A stretch of 64,000 bases of DNA, from positions 1 through 64,000 of the forward strand of contig NZ_LSRS01000006.1 in assembly GCF_009932395.1 (NCBI RefSeq), written 5' to 3'. The stretch is from Sporotomaculum syntrophicum (lineage in GTDB: Bacteria > Bacillota > Desulfotomaculia > Desulfotomaculales > Desulfallaceae). Below the pieces are notes generated by a model. It was not told where the DNA came from. It saw only the letters and a program-made list of their open reading frames with translations, and made no database searches. A program made the translations under genes and the position numbers. This document shows positions 1-9,433 of this stretch, in pieces (within the stretch, counting starts at the first letter, position 1; each line of letters starts with the position of its first letter).

Positions 1-759
1 TTGATTCATCTGTTTAACCATACCGATGGTATGAAGACCTTTTTTAAGTAGGGATGTAATCATCGGTTCATTGGTAAACCAGCTGTCCATCAAAACGTAG
101 TCGGCTGTGATACCGGAATTCAAGGCGTTATCAAGTAAACGGAGGGCATTTTGGGGTTTTTCCATAATGGCCTCTGAACGCCGCTTTGCACCATTAGTTC
201 TTTTATCAATAGTACTCGAAGCATCATTCAGTCTGTTTTGCGTTTTGGCTGAGCTGAGCATGGCAAAATCCACAGGAACGAAGCTGTATCCGTCAGACCA
301 GCCCAGTGTCAGAAGGGTGTATCCCTTTATAAACTGACGGCTTGTATGATCAAAAACACGGGCTAGAAGCTCGGCTTGCTTGCTTCTGGGTCTTGAAAGT
401 ATTGAATCATCAAGAATAAATACCCGAACTCTTTTGTCAGAGGTAAGAAGGTTAAATGCATCGGTAACCTTAAGGGCAAGCTGCAACAAGAACTTTCGCC
501 ACGAGTATTTAGGATTATTAAGAAAACGATAATATGCATCTTTGCCAGGTAAATCCTGACCACGTTTGCTGGCAAGGAAATTGTTCATTTTCTTACCGTG
601 AAAAACCAGTAGAAAGATGAACTCAAAAATTTGTTGAGTACTTATACCGCTTGCTTTGCGGATATTGGCAGCATGAAGTAGTTGATTGATCTTTAACGCT
701 TTGAATAGCTTTGCCACTTGAGATAAAACCTTTTCAGACGGATCAATTTGGTGTAACAT
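1..759 (-). CDS. IS4-type DDE transposase, truncated by window edge
   Basis: The minus strand reads open for 253 codons from an ATG at 757-759 to the window start, where the frame is still open. The protein resembles IS4-family transposases: a helical N-terminus, the YYRFLNNPKYSWRKF segment, a first catalytic aspartate in FILDDS and a second in LMDSWFTNE. The C-terminal glutamate region lies outside the window. The upstream flank should hold one end of the element; an inverted repeat at 766-774/821-829 is there but I cannot prove it is the IS terminus. No frameshift is seen in the visible part, so the element may be intact. Family assignment is from motif recognition only. Confidence 0.8.
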   Translation of the reverse strand, partial: MLHQIDPSEKVLSQVAKLFKALKINQLLHAANIRKASGISTQQIFEFIFLLVFHGKKMNNFLASKRGQDLPGKDAYYRFLNNPKYSWRKFLLQLALKVTDAFNLLTSDKRVRVFILDDSILSRPRSKQAELLARVFDHTSRQFIKGYTLLTLGWSDGYSFVPVDFAMLSSAKTQNRLNDASSTIDKRTNGAKRRSEAIMEKPQNALRLLDNALNSGITADYVLMDSWFTNEPMITSLLKKGLHTIGMVKQMNQ

Positions 760-765
760 TTACTT

Positions 766-829
766 GTGCATCCTTTCCGTTTGACATGTTTTGTTTGGTC
801 ACTTAACATTTTACCAAACGAGGATGCAC
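766..829. repeat. 9-bp inverted repeat upstream of the transposase
   Basis: GTGCATCCT at 766-774 is matched by AGGATGCAC at 821-829. It lies just outside the transposase start and could be part of the IS end or a hairpin blocking read-through into the transposase. No target-site duplication could be identified. Confidence 0.4.
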
Positions 830-973
830 TTTTTGTGTCTATAGTGCTTTTTTATCTGTGATAAGCCTGATTTTATATGGCTTAACGGTATTTTCTATGG
901 TGCGAAATTTGAGTTAATAATTGGAGATGAATGTTAGTGATGAAGGTTAATTGAAGAGGTGGGGTTAGTTTCT

Positions 974-1897
974 ATGGATTTTTGGCAGGGTCAGTATCTG
1001 TTATTCTTAGATTATGTCAATGCTAATTTCCAATTAGTATTAGCTAAATTGATGTACACCGGAATTATTTTTTTAATTACCTATTTGTTGCTTAGACTGC
1101 GGCTTACCCTGGTTAATAAAATTTTTGACCGGTCTACTCACGATATTAATAAAGCCAATACACTTAGGACGATGTTGCTTTCGGGAACTCGTTACGTTAT
1201 TTATATTGTGGCAGTTCTTACTATGCTTGCAGTTTTTGAAATTAACATTGCTCCTCTGCTGGCAAGTGCCGGTATTGTGGGTTTGGCCGTGGGTTTTGGT
1301 GCGCAAAACCTGGTTAAGGATATTATTACAGGTTTTTTTATCATGTTTGAAGACCAGTTTCATGTGGGTGATTTCATTGAAGTTAACGATCAAGTATCCG
1401 GAACGGTAGAGGAATTGGGTTTGCGCATGACCACCATTAGGGAATGGAGCGGCAAAAAGTTTTATATCGCTAATTCGGAAATTAAAACAGTTAGAAATTA
1501 TAACCGTGGTCATTTGCGTACCGTCGTTTCAGTTGCGGTACCCTTTGAGGAAGATTTACACAATGTATTTAATACGCTGAATGAAGTTTGTCGGAATATT
1601 ACCGGTGCACATGCCGATAAATTGATTAAGCTGGGAGACGGTTCATTTGTAGAAGCACCTCAGGTTTATGGCATTACGGATATCAACAAGGATAAGCGGG
1701 GTGTGGTGTTCACAGTTACAGCAGTTGTTGACCCAACTCATTACTGGTTTTTAGAAAGGGAATTTAGAAGATTAATATTGGAATATTTCCAGGCTGCGGG
1801 AATTGCCATGGCATATCCGCAATTAAATATTAAAACGGACCGGAGCTTTGAGATTTTGCATAATACAAAACAGGGCGGTACAGTTGATTATTCGTAA
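974..1897 (+). CDS. Small-conductance mechanosensitive channel (MscS family)
   Basis: This 307-residue membrane protein has N-terminal hydrophobic helices, then the MscS pore-helix signature (GIVGLAVGFGAQNLVKDIITGFFIMFEDQFHVGD, residues about 95-130, seen as Gly/Ala-rich packing) and a cytoplasmic beta domain. It would open under membrane tension to release solutes in osmotic downshock. I prefer ATG 974 over GTG 959 because the purine-rich GAGGTGGGG at 956-964 then sits at ribosome-binding distance. It is intact, unlike the second mscS at 4976-6092. It is transcribed alone, with a hairpin at its 3' end. Confidence 0.88.
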   Translation: MDFWQGQYLLFLDYVNANFQLVLAKLMYTGIIFLITYLLLRLRLTLVNKIFDRSTHDINKANTLRTMLLSGTRYVIYIVAVLTMLAVFEINIAPLLASAGIVGLAVGFGAQNLVKDIITGFFIMFEDQFHVGDFIEVNDQVSGTVEELGLRMTTIREWSGKKFYIANSEIKTVRNYNRGHLRTVVSVAVPFEEDLHNVFNTLNEVCRNITGAHADKLIKLGDGSFVEAPQVYGITDINKDKRGVVFTVTAVVDPTHYWFLEREFRRLILEYFQAAGIAMAYPQLNIKTDRSFEILHNTKQGGTVDYS

Positions 1898-1925
1898 AGG
1901 ACTGAAATACTGTCCTTTGATTTTG
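1896..1925 (+). terminator. Terminator of mscS
   Basis: AAAGGAC (1896-1902) pairs with GTCCTTT (1912-1918), followed by GATTTTG. The stem overlaps the mscS stop codon. Confidence 0.5.
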
Positions 1926-1948
1926 TACAAGCTATACAAAAATCAAGC

Positions 1949-1982
1949 AAAGCCCTTATTCCTTCGCGGGAATAAGGGCTTT
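1949..1982 (-). terminator. Strong hairpin terminator, mainly for the GH18 gene
   Basis: A perfect 14-bp stem (1949-1962 with 1969-1982, loop TTCGCG). On the minus strand it is followed by a T-rich tail (GCTTGATTTTTG), so it probably ends the GH18 transcript and may also stop mscS read-through. Confidence 0.65.
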
Positions 1983-2023
1983 GGTGGGGAGCTCTATGGT
2001 AAAGCCACGAGGGCGTATTTTGC

Positions 2024-3358
2024 TTAGGATTTTCCCAATTTACCGGCGATGAGCCGCCAGCTATCCGGGTCTTCCATGCCCAGGCGCCACAGGGCAATAC
2101 CTTTTAAATTGTACTTATTTACCGCGTCCAGCTTAAAAGCCATGCTGCTGGAGTTTTCAAAGTAAACGCAGTGCCAGTTGCCTTTCTGGTCGGTGTAGGT
2201 AAAATAGGGAGCCTGTCCGCTTGTGCTCCACTGCACGCTTTTGCCATACTTTCTAGCGGTATCCAACGCCATCTGATAAGAGATATAACGGGAGTTGCCC
2301 AGGCCGTAATTCCAATCAAAACCATAGCCGGCAACGCCCAGAAGGATCTTTTCCGGCGGTAGCTTGGTCAGGGCATATTTAATTACTCGCTCCAGATAGG
2401 CCGGGGATGCTATGGGACCCGCCTTGCTCCCCGCGGTGTGCTCATCGTAAGCCATCACGGCTACCATATCGGCATACCGGCCAACTTTGGTAAAATCAAA
2501 GTTGTCACCCCAGCCGCCGGTAGTTTTGTCCGTTGTCTTGGCAGGCACGCAGACAATTATTTCATAACCCGACGGTTTTAGCTGGGCGGATAGCTCGGCT
2601 AAAAATTGGTTATACAGCGTCCGGTCCCAGGCATGCATATCTTCAATATCAATACATACACCATCAAAACCATTATCCTTCAGCAGATTATATATATTCA
2701 TAACCAGTGTCCATCGGGTTTTTGGGTCGGCCAGAGCTGAATGCAGCACATTCCGCCCCACTGACCCACCGTAAAGCAGGTTATGTATCAGGGCATAATT
2801 TTTTATATTGTTTTCTTTGGCCAGCTTCATTACTTGCTGGATTTCCTGGGCAGTATCGTTGCCGTACTTCTCCAGCTGGCCCGGGTTGTTTCTAGCCAAC
2901 CTGTACCAGAACGGGGATATGGAGGTTAGCTTGTCCTTGTGCTTTTCCACGGTGGCGTAAGAAGATGGTATGGAGGGCTCACTGCCCACGTAGAAGCCAA
3001 GCACTTCCTTTGACGATTTGGTCCCTGGAACATTGGACGGCGGTGCGGGTGCATAACCCAGTAATTTGTTGATTATTTGATTGGTTTGCGGTCCGACAAC
3101 ACCGTCAACTTTTAATTGATAATCGGCCTGTAGTTTGACTACTGATTTCGTGGTGATGGGGCCAAAATAACCGGTAGGTTGGGTTTGCAGGTAACCCAGG
3201 TGCTGAAGCTGCTTCTGTAAGTCAAGTACAGCCGCGCCCCGGTGGCCTTGTTTTAACGGCAGCGGAGCGGCCTGGGAGGAAGGTACGCTAATTACCAAAA
3301 ATGAGAACATTAAAGCGGCAAGGGCCAGAGAAAGAAGTCGTTTCCACGGTGCTATCAT
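2024..3358 (-). CDS. Exported PG-binding and glycoside hydrolase family 18 protein
   Basis: This 444-residue protein has a signal peptide (about 1-30), a PG_binding_1 domain (about 35-92, QGHRGAAVLDLQ start) and a GH18 barrel (about 118-440). The GH18 active-site motif is visible as DGVCIDIED near residue 235, with the catalytic Glu after IDI. Such proteins in spore formers (SleL/YaaH/YdhD-like) hydrolyse cortex or cell-wall N-acetylglucosaminyl bonds, usually in spore coat or germination. The start is supported by AAGGAGG seven bases upstream. A transcript on its own, with a terminator at 1949-1982. The spore role is inferred from the family. Confidence 0.85.
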   Translation of the reverse strand: MIAPWKRLLSLALAALMFSFLVISVPSSQAAPLPLKQGHRGAAVLDLQKQLQHLGYLQTQPTGYFGPITTKSVVKLQADYQLKVDGVVGPQTNQIINKLLGYAPAPPSNVPGTKSSKEVLGFYVGSEPSIPSSYATVEKHKDKLTSISPFWYRLARNNPGQLEKYGNDTAQEIQQVMKLAKENNIKNYALIHNLLYGGSVGRNVLHSALADPKTRWTLVMNIYNLLKDNGFDGVCIDIEDMHAWDRTLYNQFLAELSAQLKPSGYEIIVCVPAKTTDKTTGGWGDNFDFTKVGRYADMVAVMAYDEHTAGSKAGPIASPAYLERVIKYALTKLPPEKILLGVAGYGFDWNYGLGNSRYISYQMALDTARKYGKSVQWSTSGQAPYFTYTDQKGNWHCVYFENSSSMAFKLDAVNKYNLKGIALWRLGMEDPDSWRLIAGKLGKS

Positions 3359-3653
3359 AATGGCCTCCTTACAAAAATTTTAATTCGCATATAAATTATA
3401 GAATAAATGGACGGGCAAAGCATTGAATAAATATATGCACTGTTGACAGATGTTGCAATGCATTAGCAAGTTTGGTATTTAGGAGAAAATAGGCCAGCCT
3501 TAGGTGATCAAAAGAGCTGGGTATAGTGGCTATTTAAGGGAGGCCGGCATAGCGGGGGTTTTGTGGCAGAGTATTCAGGTGCTTGACAGAGCATAATAAT
3601 GCCGGGTGTCTACCATAATAGCATAAAAACTTTGTGGGACGGAGGATAAACAA

Positions 3654-3851
3654 ATGGCAGAAAGACCCTATCACGTAGATTTTAAACATCCTCGGCCCGA
3701 GTTGCAGGAGGATATACACCGGCCGGTGGGGGCTCCGCGGGCCAGGGAGATTAAGTCCCAGCAAGCCCAGCTGCACAGCGAGCATCAGCACGACATGAAC
3801 AAAGGCGTCAAAATGGAAATGTCCGAGAAAACCGGCTTGAAGAATGAGTAA
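3654..3851 (+). CDS. Small hydrophilic hypothetical protein
   Basis: A 65-residue charged, His-rich protein (MAERPYHVDF start; later HSEHQHDMNK) with no membrane segment or recognised domain. It is supported as a gene by GGAGG about seven bases before the ATG and by a strong terminator directly after the stop. Function unknown; I see no homologous domain. Confidence 0.6.
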   Translation: MAERPYHVDFKHPRPELQEDIHRPVGAPRAREIKSQQAQLHSEHQHDMNKGVKMEMSEKTGLKNE

Positions 3852-3883
3852 GAAAAAGCCCCGCGCGGGGGCTTTTTCTTACT
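3847..3883. terminator. Bidirectional terminator
   Basis: A 16-bp perfect stem (3847-3862 with 3868-3883) with a GC core flanked by A-runs and T-runs. It can serve both the small plus-strand gene and the minus-strand gene at 3991-4116. Confidence 0.85.
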
Positions 3884-3990
3884 TTAGGAAATTATGCTTG
3901 CCATATTTATGGCAAGTACAAAGATTTAAAGTACTGAAAAGCGCGCGCAGAGGGAACGAAAATGGGCGTGCTTTTCTTGTGTGTCGCCTG

Positions 3991-4116
3991 CTACTTACTG
4001 TCTTCGTCGCAGTTGTCAATTTCGTTCAATTTTAAGCGTAGGTAATCCTGGGCTGCTTCCTCATTGGCTTCCCGGTTAATCCTGTTCATCTCCTGGGCAT
4101 TTTTGTCCTTAGACAC
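3991..4116 (-). CDS. 41-residue hydrophilic hypothetical protein
   Basis: A GTG-started frame of 41 residues (starts MSKDKNAQEMN, ends DNCDEDSK) preceded by a textbook GGAGGTGAT ribosome-binding site. It is rich in Glu, Asn and Asp and resembles the many short sporulation-associated proteins of spore formers, but I recognise no family. It converges on the bidirectional terminator at 3847-3883. Confidence 0.6.
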   Translation of the reverse strand: MSKDKNAQEMNRINREANEEAAQDYLRLKLNEIDNCDEDSK

Positions 4117-4242
4117 TGTATCACCTCCGAGATTATTTTTTCACCAAAGCAGAGTGATTATTGCGTACAGGCGATGGAAACTAGTTATAATGTAAACAGT
4201 AAACAACAGAAGCCTAAATATATGCTGGTTAGGGGATGGATG

Positions 4243-4998
4243 ATGAGCAGCGAAGCTTTGCGAAAATTATTAATCGAGGTACATGAGGGCCGGCTAGATG
4301 TCGATGCGGCCCTGGATAAGCTGAAGTCTTTGCCCTATGAAGATCTTGGTTTTGCCAAGCTGGACCACCACCGTGCATTGCGCAAGGGTTTCCCGGAGGT
4401 GGTTTTCTGCCAGGGTAAAACAACGGCTCAGGTTGTGGAAATCATTCAGAGGTTAGAGCAAAGCAATCACACTGTTCTGGCTACCCGTGCCGGGCAGGAG
4501 GTTTTTACTGCGGTGCAGACTGTTTGTGAGGATGCGGTTTATGTGGAACTGGCCCGTATCATAGTGGTCCGGCGCGGCGAGGGGCCTGTGCCCGGGGGCA
4601 AGGTGCTGGTGGTGACGGCCGGCACGGCTGACCTGGCTGTGGCGGAAGAGGCGGCTGTCAGCGCCGAGGTCATGGGCAACCAGGTGCGCCGGTGCTATGA
4701 CGTAGGAGTGGCGGGTATCCACCGTTTGTTTGATCAACTGGAGATGTTTAAGTGGGCACAGGTGATCATTGTGGTGGCGGGTATGGATGGGGCCCTGGCC
4801 AGCGTGGTGGGTGGTCTGGTGGAGCAGCCCGTGATTGCCGTGCCCACCAGTGTGGGTTACGGAGCCAGCTTCCAGGGGTTAGCGGCGCTGCTCAGCATGC
4901 TGAACAGTTGCGCTCCCGGGGTCGGCGTAGTTAATATTGATAATGGTTTCGGGGCCGCCGCGCTGGCCAACGCGATTACTCGTCTAGCTTATCATTAA
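4243..4998 (+). CDS. larB: LarB, pyridinium-3,5-biscarboxylate synthase (nickel-pincer cofactor)
   Basis: About 251 residues from the preferred start. The N-terminus (MSSEALRKLLIEVHEGRL, DLGFAKLDHHRALRKGFPE) and the AIR-carboxylase-like C-terminal half (VVTAGTADLAVAEEAA, VAGMDGALASVVGGL, PTSVGYGASFQG) are typical of LarB, which carboxylates nicotinate adenine dinucleotide in the first step of nickel-pincer nucleotide synthesis. ATG 4243 is chosen because AGGGG lies at good distance; an earlier ATG at 4174 would add non-conserved residues. Neither larC, larE nor larA is visible here. The 3' end overlaps the broken mscS by 23 bases. Confidence 0.88.
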   Translation: MSSEALRKLLIEVHEGRLDVDAALDKLKSLPYEDLGFAKLDHHRALRKGFPEVVFCQGKTTAQVVEIIQRLEQSNHTVLATRAGQEVFTAVQTVCEDAVYVELARIIVVRRGEGPVPGGKVLVVTAGTADLAVAEEAAVSAEVMGNQVRRCYDVGVAGIHRLFDQLEMFKWAQVIIVVAGMDGALASVVGGLVEQPVIAVPTSVGYGASFQGLAALLSMLNSCAPGVGVVNIDNGFGAAALANAITRLAYH

Positions 4999-6092
4999 TT
5001 TCTACTTCCCACTGCATATTGTTTTTCAACGGGGCCATATTGATACTGCGCAGGTGGATGTCGTGCTGAGGAAAGGGGATCTCTATGCCATGTTCCTGCA
5101 GCAGTTCGTTGATACGGTAGTTCAGATCGCTTTTGGTCATAAAGCGCAATACAGGTTCCGATACCCAGAAGGACAAGCTAAACTCCAATGAGGACGCGCC
5201 AAAATTGAGAAAGCTCACCTTGGGTGCCGGGCTTTCCAGTACGTTTTCGTGCTCGTCGGCGTCCTGCAGCAGCAGCTGTTCCAACAGCCGCACGTTTGAG
5301 CCGTAAGCTACACCAAGATGAATGGTTTCCATTATTTTGGGGTCACCGTAGGACCAGTTGGTGACTTGATTTTCGATAAAGTGGCTGTTGGGGATGATAA
5401 TATGCTCATTTTTGCCGGTGGTCACTACGGTGGAGCGAATATTAATTTGCTACACATCGCAGGGTACGTCGTTGTTTTTATCTCCCACTTTGTTGGGACG
5501 TTCAAATAACAAGATCAAACCGGATATAAAGTTTGAGATAATGTTCTGCAGGCCGAAGCCGATCCCGATACCGGCTACCCCGGCAAAAACAGTGAGCGTA
5601 CTTAAGTTGAAGCCAATCAAGGGCAAGGACACCAAAACAGCAATTACGATAATGATGTAGTGCAGCAGTCGGTTAAATGTGTATTGCATGCCCTGGTCCA
5701 TTTCATGCCTGATATAAACCCGCTGCATGAAGAAGCGGGACAGAAAGTTGGAAAACTTGATGCTCAGGCTGATGATGATGGCCGGGATGATGAAGGTTAG
5801 CGTGTTAACCTCCGTATTTCCAACTTTAGACCAGGTTTTATCTATCCAAAAGGTGTTTTCAAAGTAAACAATGGCGTAGATAATTATGGCGTAAAATGTA
5901 CCCCAGTTAATCAGGGATTGTATATAAGGAGCCAGGTCTTTTTTATCCCTTCTGTTAGTCAGTGCAGCGTTAAATCTTTTTAGTATCCAGTACCGCAGCA
6001 AAAAAAAGTAGCGGTATATAGACGACAAAATTTATCTCGTTATGGTACCGGTAATTATGCCAGAACTCGTACCATTCCAGTATGCCTTCCAT
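4976..6092 (-). pseudogene. Second mscS-family channel gene, broken twice
   Basis: Reading from an ATG at 6090-6092 (ribosome-binding site GGAGGGG just upstream), the first 40 codons run out of frame at an eight-A (T on the coding strand) run, 6000-6007. Conserved MscS sequence continues in another frame to LLFERPNKVGD, where an in-frame TAG (5450-5452) stops it, then resumes in the same frame with INIRSTVVTTGKNEHIIIPNS and the C-terminal domain. Repairing both would give a normal MscS with four to five membrane helices. The pieces 5450-6028 and 4976-5425 are therefore fragments of one gene. A sequencing error could explain the homopolymer shift, less easily the TAG. Confidence 0.8.
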
Positions 6093-6263
6093 GTCGGCCC
6101 CTCCGCAAACGTTATTATTGTATCGTTTTCTCCATATCATAACACATTTTTTTTAACTCATACACAAATAACTGCCCGGCCATAATAAGCATTAAGCTAA
6201 AATATTTCGTGACAGCTTGTGGTTAGCAATACTATACATGTAAAAGGAAAGGACTGGTGCCTG

Positions 6264-6797
6264 ATGCCGGGTAAATCTGATGACAGGGATACAGCAATGC
6301 AGCAGAAAGTCCAACAAATGCTAGATAATGATCAGGATTTGCGGGGTTATGCTTTAAAGGCCAATGTCATTGATGGTGAAGTGCAGGTGAGCGGCGTGGT
6401 GGACGCGCTCGCCGAGCAAAACAGGCTGCGGGAAAAGCTTGCCGGGATGCCCGGGGTGAAAAGTGTGGAGCTGGATCTGGCGGTAAGCACGGACGGGGCA
6501 ATTAACGATAGTGCGGTGAATATGGAGGTCATGGAGGAACTGGAGGCTAATCCCCGGGTAAACTTGCGCCACGTGGGGGCTAAAACGGTGGATGGTACGG
6601 TCTTTCTGGTGGGCAGGGCAGCGTCGCCGGAGGAAGAGCAAGAGGCGATAGCCAGCGCATCCAAAGCCCGGGGCGTGATCAAGGTGGTCAGCCAGCTGAA
6701 AAGTAAGCCGGATGACGGCTATGATGAAGAAAGCATTGAGGAAATCTTTCACCATCAGGTAAACAATGACAGGGAAAACGATGTGCTGAGAATTTAA
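6264..6797 (+). CDS. BON-domain protein
   Basis: About 177 residues with two BON-like repeats: LRGYALKANVIDGEVQVSGVVD (first) and LRHVGAKTVDGTVFLVG (second), each with the amphipathic helix and beta strands of the domain. BON domains bind phospholipid surfaces or act in osmotic-stress proteins; no signal peptide is seen, so it is probably cytoplasmic or peripheral. ATG 6264 lies after AAGGAAAGG; ATG 6219 is the alternative. It sits 17 bases before adhE, so the two may be co-transcribed, with no obvious functional link. Confidence 0.7.
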   Translation: MPGKSDDRDTAMQQKVQQMLDNDQDLRGYALKANVIDGEVQVSGVVDALAEQNRLREKLAGMPGVKSVELDLAVSTDGAINDSAVNMEVMEELEANPRVNLRHVGAKTVDGTVFLVGRAASPEEEQEAIASASKARGVIKVVSQLKSKPDDGYDEESIEEIFHHQVNNDRENDVLRI

Positions 6798-6814
6798 TAA
6801 AGCGAGGGGCTATA

Positions 6815-9433
6815 ATGAGCGAGCCAAATAACGATCCTGAGATCCAATATATTGGCGATGAGAATGAGTTAATGGTGGACAGGCTGGTTGAAAAGGCGGT
6901 GCAGGCCCAGCAGGCTTTACTGCGTTTTTCCCAGGAGCAAATTGATGACATAGTCAAATCCATGGCCCTGGCCGGTCTGGACCGGCACATGGAACTGGCC
7001 AAGCTGGCGGTGGAGGAAACTAAAAAGGGCGTTTATGAAGATAAGTCGATAAAAAATATTTTTGCAACCGAATCTATCTACCACAGTATTAAATATAAAA
7101 AAACAGTCGGCGTGATCAGTCTAAATGAAGAAGAGGACTTAATGGAGGTGGCCGAGCCGGTAGGGGTGATTGCCGCCGTGGTACCCGTCACCAACCCCAC
7201 CTCCACCACCATGTTTAAATCGTTGATTTGCTTGAAAACAGCCAACCCGGTGATTTTTAGTTTTCACCCCGGAGCGAAAAGCTGCAGTTCGTCAGCTGCC
7301 CGGGTGATGTACAACGCTGCGCTGGCTGCCGGTGCACCGGAAAACTGCATTAGCTGGATAGAACAGCCCTCACTGGAAGCCACCAACTACCTGATGAACC
7401 ATCCCGGAGTGCAATTGATCCTGGCTACCGGGGGAGCAGGATTGGTGCGGGCAGCTTACAGCACGGGCAAGCCGGCTCTGGGGGTAGGGCCGGGTAATGT
7501 GCCTTGCTATATTGAAAAATCAGCTAATATCAGGCGGGCGGTAACCGACTTGATACTAAGTAAAACATTCGATAATGGCCTGATTTGCGCCTCGGAACAA
7601 TCGGTGATCATAGACCGGGATATTTACCAGGAAGTCACTAGCCTAATGCAAGAGTATGGCTGTTATTTTCTGAACGAGCAAGAAACGGGTAAACTTGAAG
7701 CGTTGGCGGTAACAGGTGAAAAATGTGCCTTAAATCCCGCCATTGTAGGACAACCCGCCTTTGCAATCGCGCAGATGGCGGGATTTGAAGTGCACATGGA
7801 TACCAAAGTGCTGGTGGCACCTCAGGAGGAGGTGGGGCCCGGACATCCCCTGTCTATGGAAAAGCTGAGTCCTATCCTGGCCTGCTACCAGGTAGCCGGT
7901 TACCAGGAGGGTATCAAGCGTTGTGAGGAAATTGTGGGCTTTGGGGGCCTCGGCCATTCGGCGGTGCTGCATACCGAAGATAAAGATGTGCTGGCCGAAT
8001 TTTCCCGGCGCATGCGCACCGGAAGGATTATCATCAATTCCCCGTCCACTCACGGGGCAATCGGGGACATCTACAATGTCAATACACCTTCACTCACCTT
8101 GGGTTGCGGCTCGATGGGCCGAAATGCCACTACTTCCAATGTCAGCGTGGATAATCTGATTAATATCAAACGGGTTACCGGTCGACGGGACAAGCTGCAG
8201 TGGTTCAGGGTACCCGAGCGCATTTACTTCACTTCAGGCTCGGTGCAGTATTTGCAAAAAATGCAGGGCATAACCAGGGCATTCATTGTTACCGACCCGG
8301 GGATTGTAAAGCTCGGTTTTGTGGATAAAGTGGTCTACCATTTAAATAAACGCAATAACCCGGTCAGTATAGAAATATTCTCCAATGTAGAGCCGGACCC
8401 ATCGGTGGAAACGGTGCAGAAGGGTGTCGAGGTGATGAAGCAGTTCCGACCAGACGCCATCATCGCCCTGGGGGGCGGTTCGCCGATTGACGCCGCCAAG
8501 GCAATGTGGCTGTTTTATGAGCATCCCGAGGTAGAGTTTGATTTTCTGCGCCTGAAATTCATGGATATTCGCGAGCGCACCTACAAGTATCCTAAAACGG
8601 GGAGGAAGGCTCAGCTGGTTGCTATACCAACCACCAGTGGTACCGGCTCGGAAGTAAGCGCCTTCGCGGTAATTACCCACAAGGGCGAGAATATCAAATA
8701 TCCTCTGGCCGATTATGAGCTGACTCCGGATGTGGCGATTATTGACCCGGATTTCGTCGTTACACTGCCCCCTGAGGTTATCGCGGACACCGGTCTTGAT
8801 GTGCTGACCCATGCCCTGGAGGCTTATGTTTCAGTGATGGCCTCGGACTACACCGATGCGATGGCTATGAAGGCAACCGAACTGGTGTTTAATTATTTGC
8901 CCGCCAGTTTTGGGGAAAAGGATAATTTTGAAGCCCGGAGCAAAATGCATAACGCTTCTTGTATAGCTGGTATGGCCTTTACCAATGCTTTTTTGGGCAT
9001 CAACCACAGCCTGGCCCACAAGCTGGGCGGGGAGTTTCACATTACCCACGGCCGGGCTAACGCTATTTTGCTACCCCATGTGATCAGGTATAATGCTGGG
9101 CCACCCAGTAAGTTCGCCTCTTTTCCGCAATACGAATATTTCCAGGCCCCGGAAAAATACCGGCAGATGGCTGCTTTTCTGGGTATGCCGGCGCGCACGG
9201 TGGAAGAGGGTGTGAACAGCCTAATCTCCGGCGTCGAGAAACTGCGGGCCAGGGTTGGTATACCGGATACCATTGCCCAGTGCGGCGTTAACGAAGCACT
9301 GTTCAAGCAAAAGGTGCCCGAGCTGGCCGAGAATGCTTTTGAGGACCAGTCTACCGGCGCAAATCCGCGCATGCCCCTGATTGAAGAACTGGCGGGCATT
9401 TTACTGCGGGCTTACGACAACCCGCACGCTTAG
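6815..9433 (+). CDS. adhE: Bifunctional acetaldehyde-CoA / alcohol dehydrogenase AdhE
   Basis: This 872-residue protein has the two fused halves of AdhE. The N-terminal half is an acylating aldehyde dehydrogenase with its nucleophilic Cys258 in GLICASEQS. The C-terminal half is an iron-type alcohol dehydrogenase with the NAD-binding GGGSPIDAAK and the metal ligands in HSLAHKLGGEFHITHG. It reduces acetyl-CoA to ethanol with two NADH, or runs in reverse. Length and order match the family. The ribosome-binding site GCGAGGGG lies just upstream. A sigma-54 activator is encoded downstream at 10729, but I see no clear -24/-12 promoter for adhE. Confidence 0.95.
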   Translation: MSEPNNDPEIQYIGDENELMVDRLVEKAVQAQQALLRFSQEQIDDIVKSMALAGLDRHMELAKLAVEETKKGVYEDKSIKNIFATESIYHSIKYKKTVGVISLNEEEDLMEVAEPVGVIAAVVPVTNPTSTTMFKSLICLKTANPVIFSFHPGAKSCSSSAARVMYNAALAAGAPENCISWIEQPSLEATNYLMNHPGVQLILATGGAGLVRAAYSTGKPALGVGPGNVPCYIEKSANIRRAVTDLILSKTFDNGLICASEQSVIIDRDIYQEVTSLMQEYGCYFLNEQETGKLEALAVTGEKCALNPAIVGQPAFAIAQMAGFEVHMDTKVLVAPQEEVGPGHPLSMEKLSPILACYQVAGYQEGIKRCEEIVGFGGLGHSAVLHTEDKDVLAEFSRRMRTGRIIINSPSTHGAIGDIYNVNTPSLTLGCGSMGRNATTSNVSVDNLINIKRVTGRRDKLQWFRVPERIYFTSGSVQYLQKMQGITRAFIVTDPGIVKLGFVDKVVYHLNKRNNPVSIEIFSNVEPDPSVETVQKGVEVMKQFRPDAIIALGGGSPIDAAKAMWLFYEHPEVEFDFLRLKFMDIRERTYKYPKTGRKAQLVAIPTTSGTGSEVSAFAVITHKGENIKYPLADYELTPDVAIIDPDFVVTLPPEVIADTGLDVLTHALEAYVSVMASDYTDAMAMKATELVFNYLPASFGEKDNFEARSKMHNASCIAGMAFTNAFLGINHSLAHKLGGEFHITHGRANAILLPHVIRYNAGPPSKFASFPQYEYFQAPEKYRQMAAFLGMPARTVEEGVNSLISGVEKLRARVGIPDTIAQCGVNEALFKQKVPELAENAFEDQSTGANPRMPLIEELAGILLRAYDNPHA

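Noticed and set aside
1073-1513. 146-codon minus-strand ORF opposite mscS
   Set aside because: It mirrors a conserved gene and has no ribosome-binding site or domain.
5450-5452. TAG in the broken mscS as a pyrrolysine codon
   Set aside because: The same gene is also frameshifted, and TAG is used as an ordinary stop by many genes in this window.
6029-6263. Sigma-54 promoter for the BON-adhE genes
   Set aside because: No GG-N10-GC element at proper spacing could be found.
6347-6755. Long minus-strand ORFs opposite the BON gene
   Set aside because: Shadow frames of a well-supported plus-strand gene.
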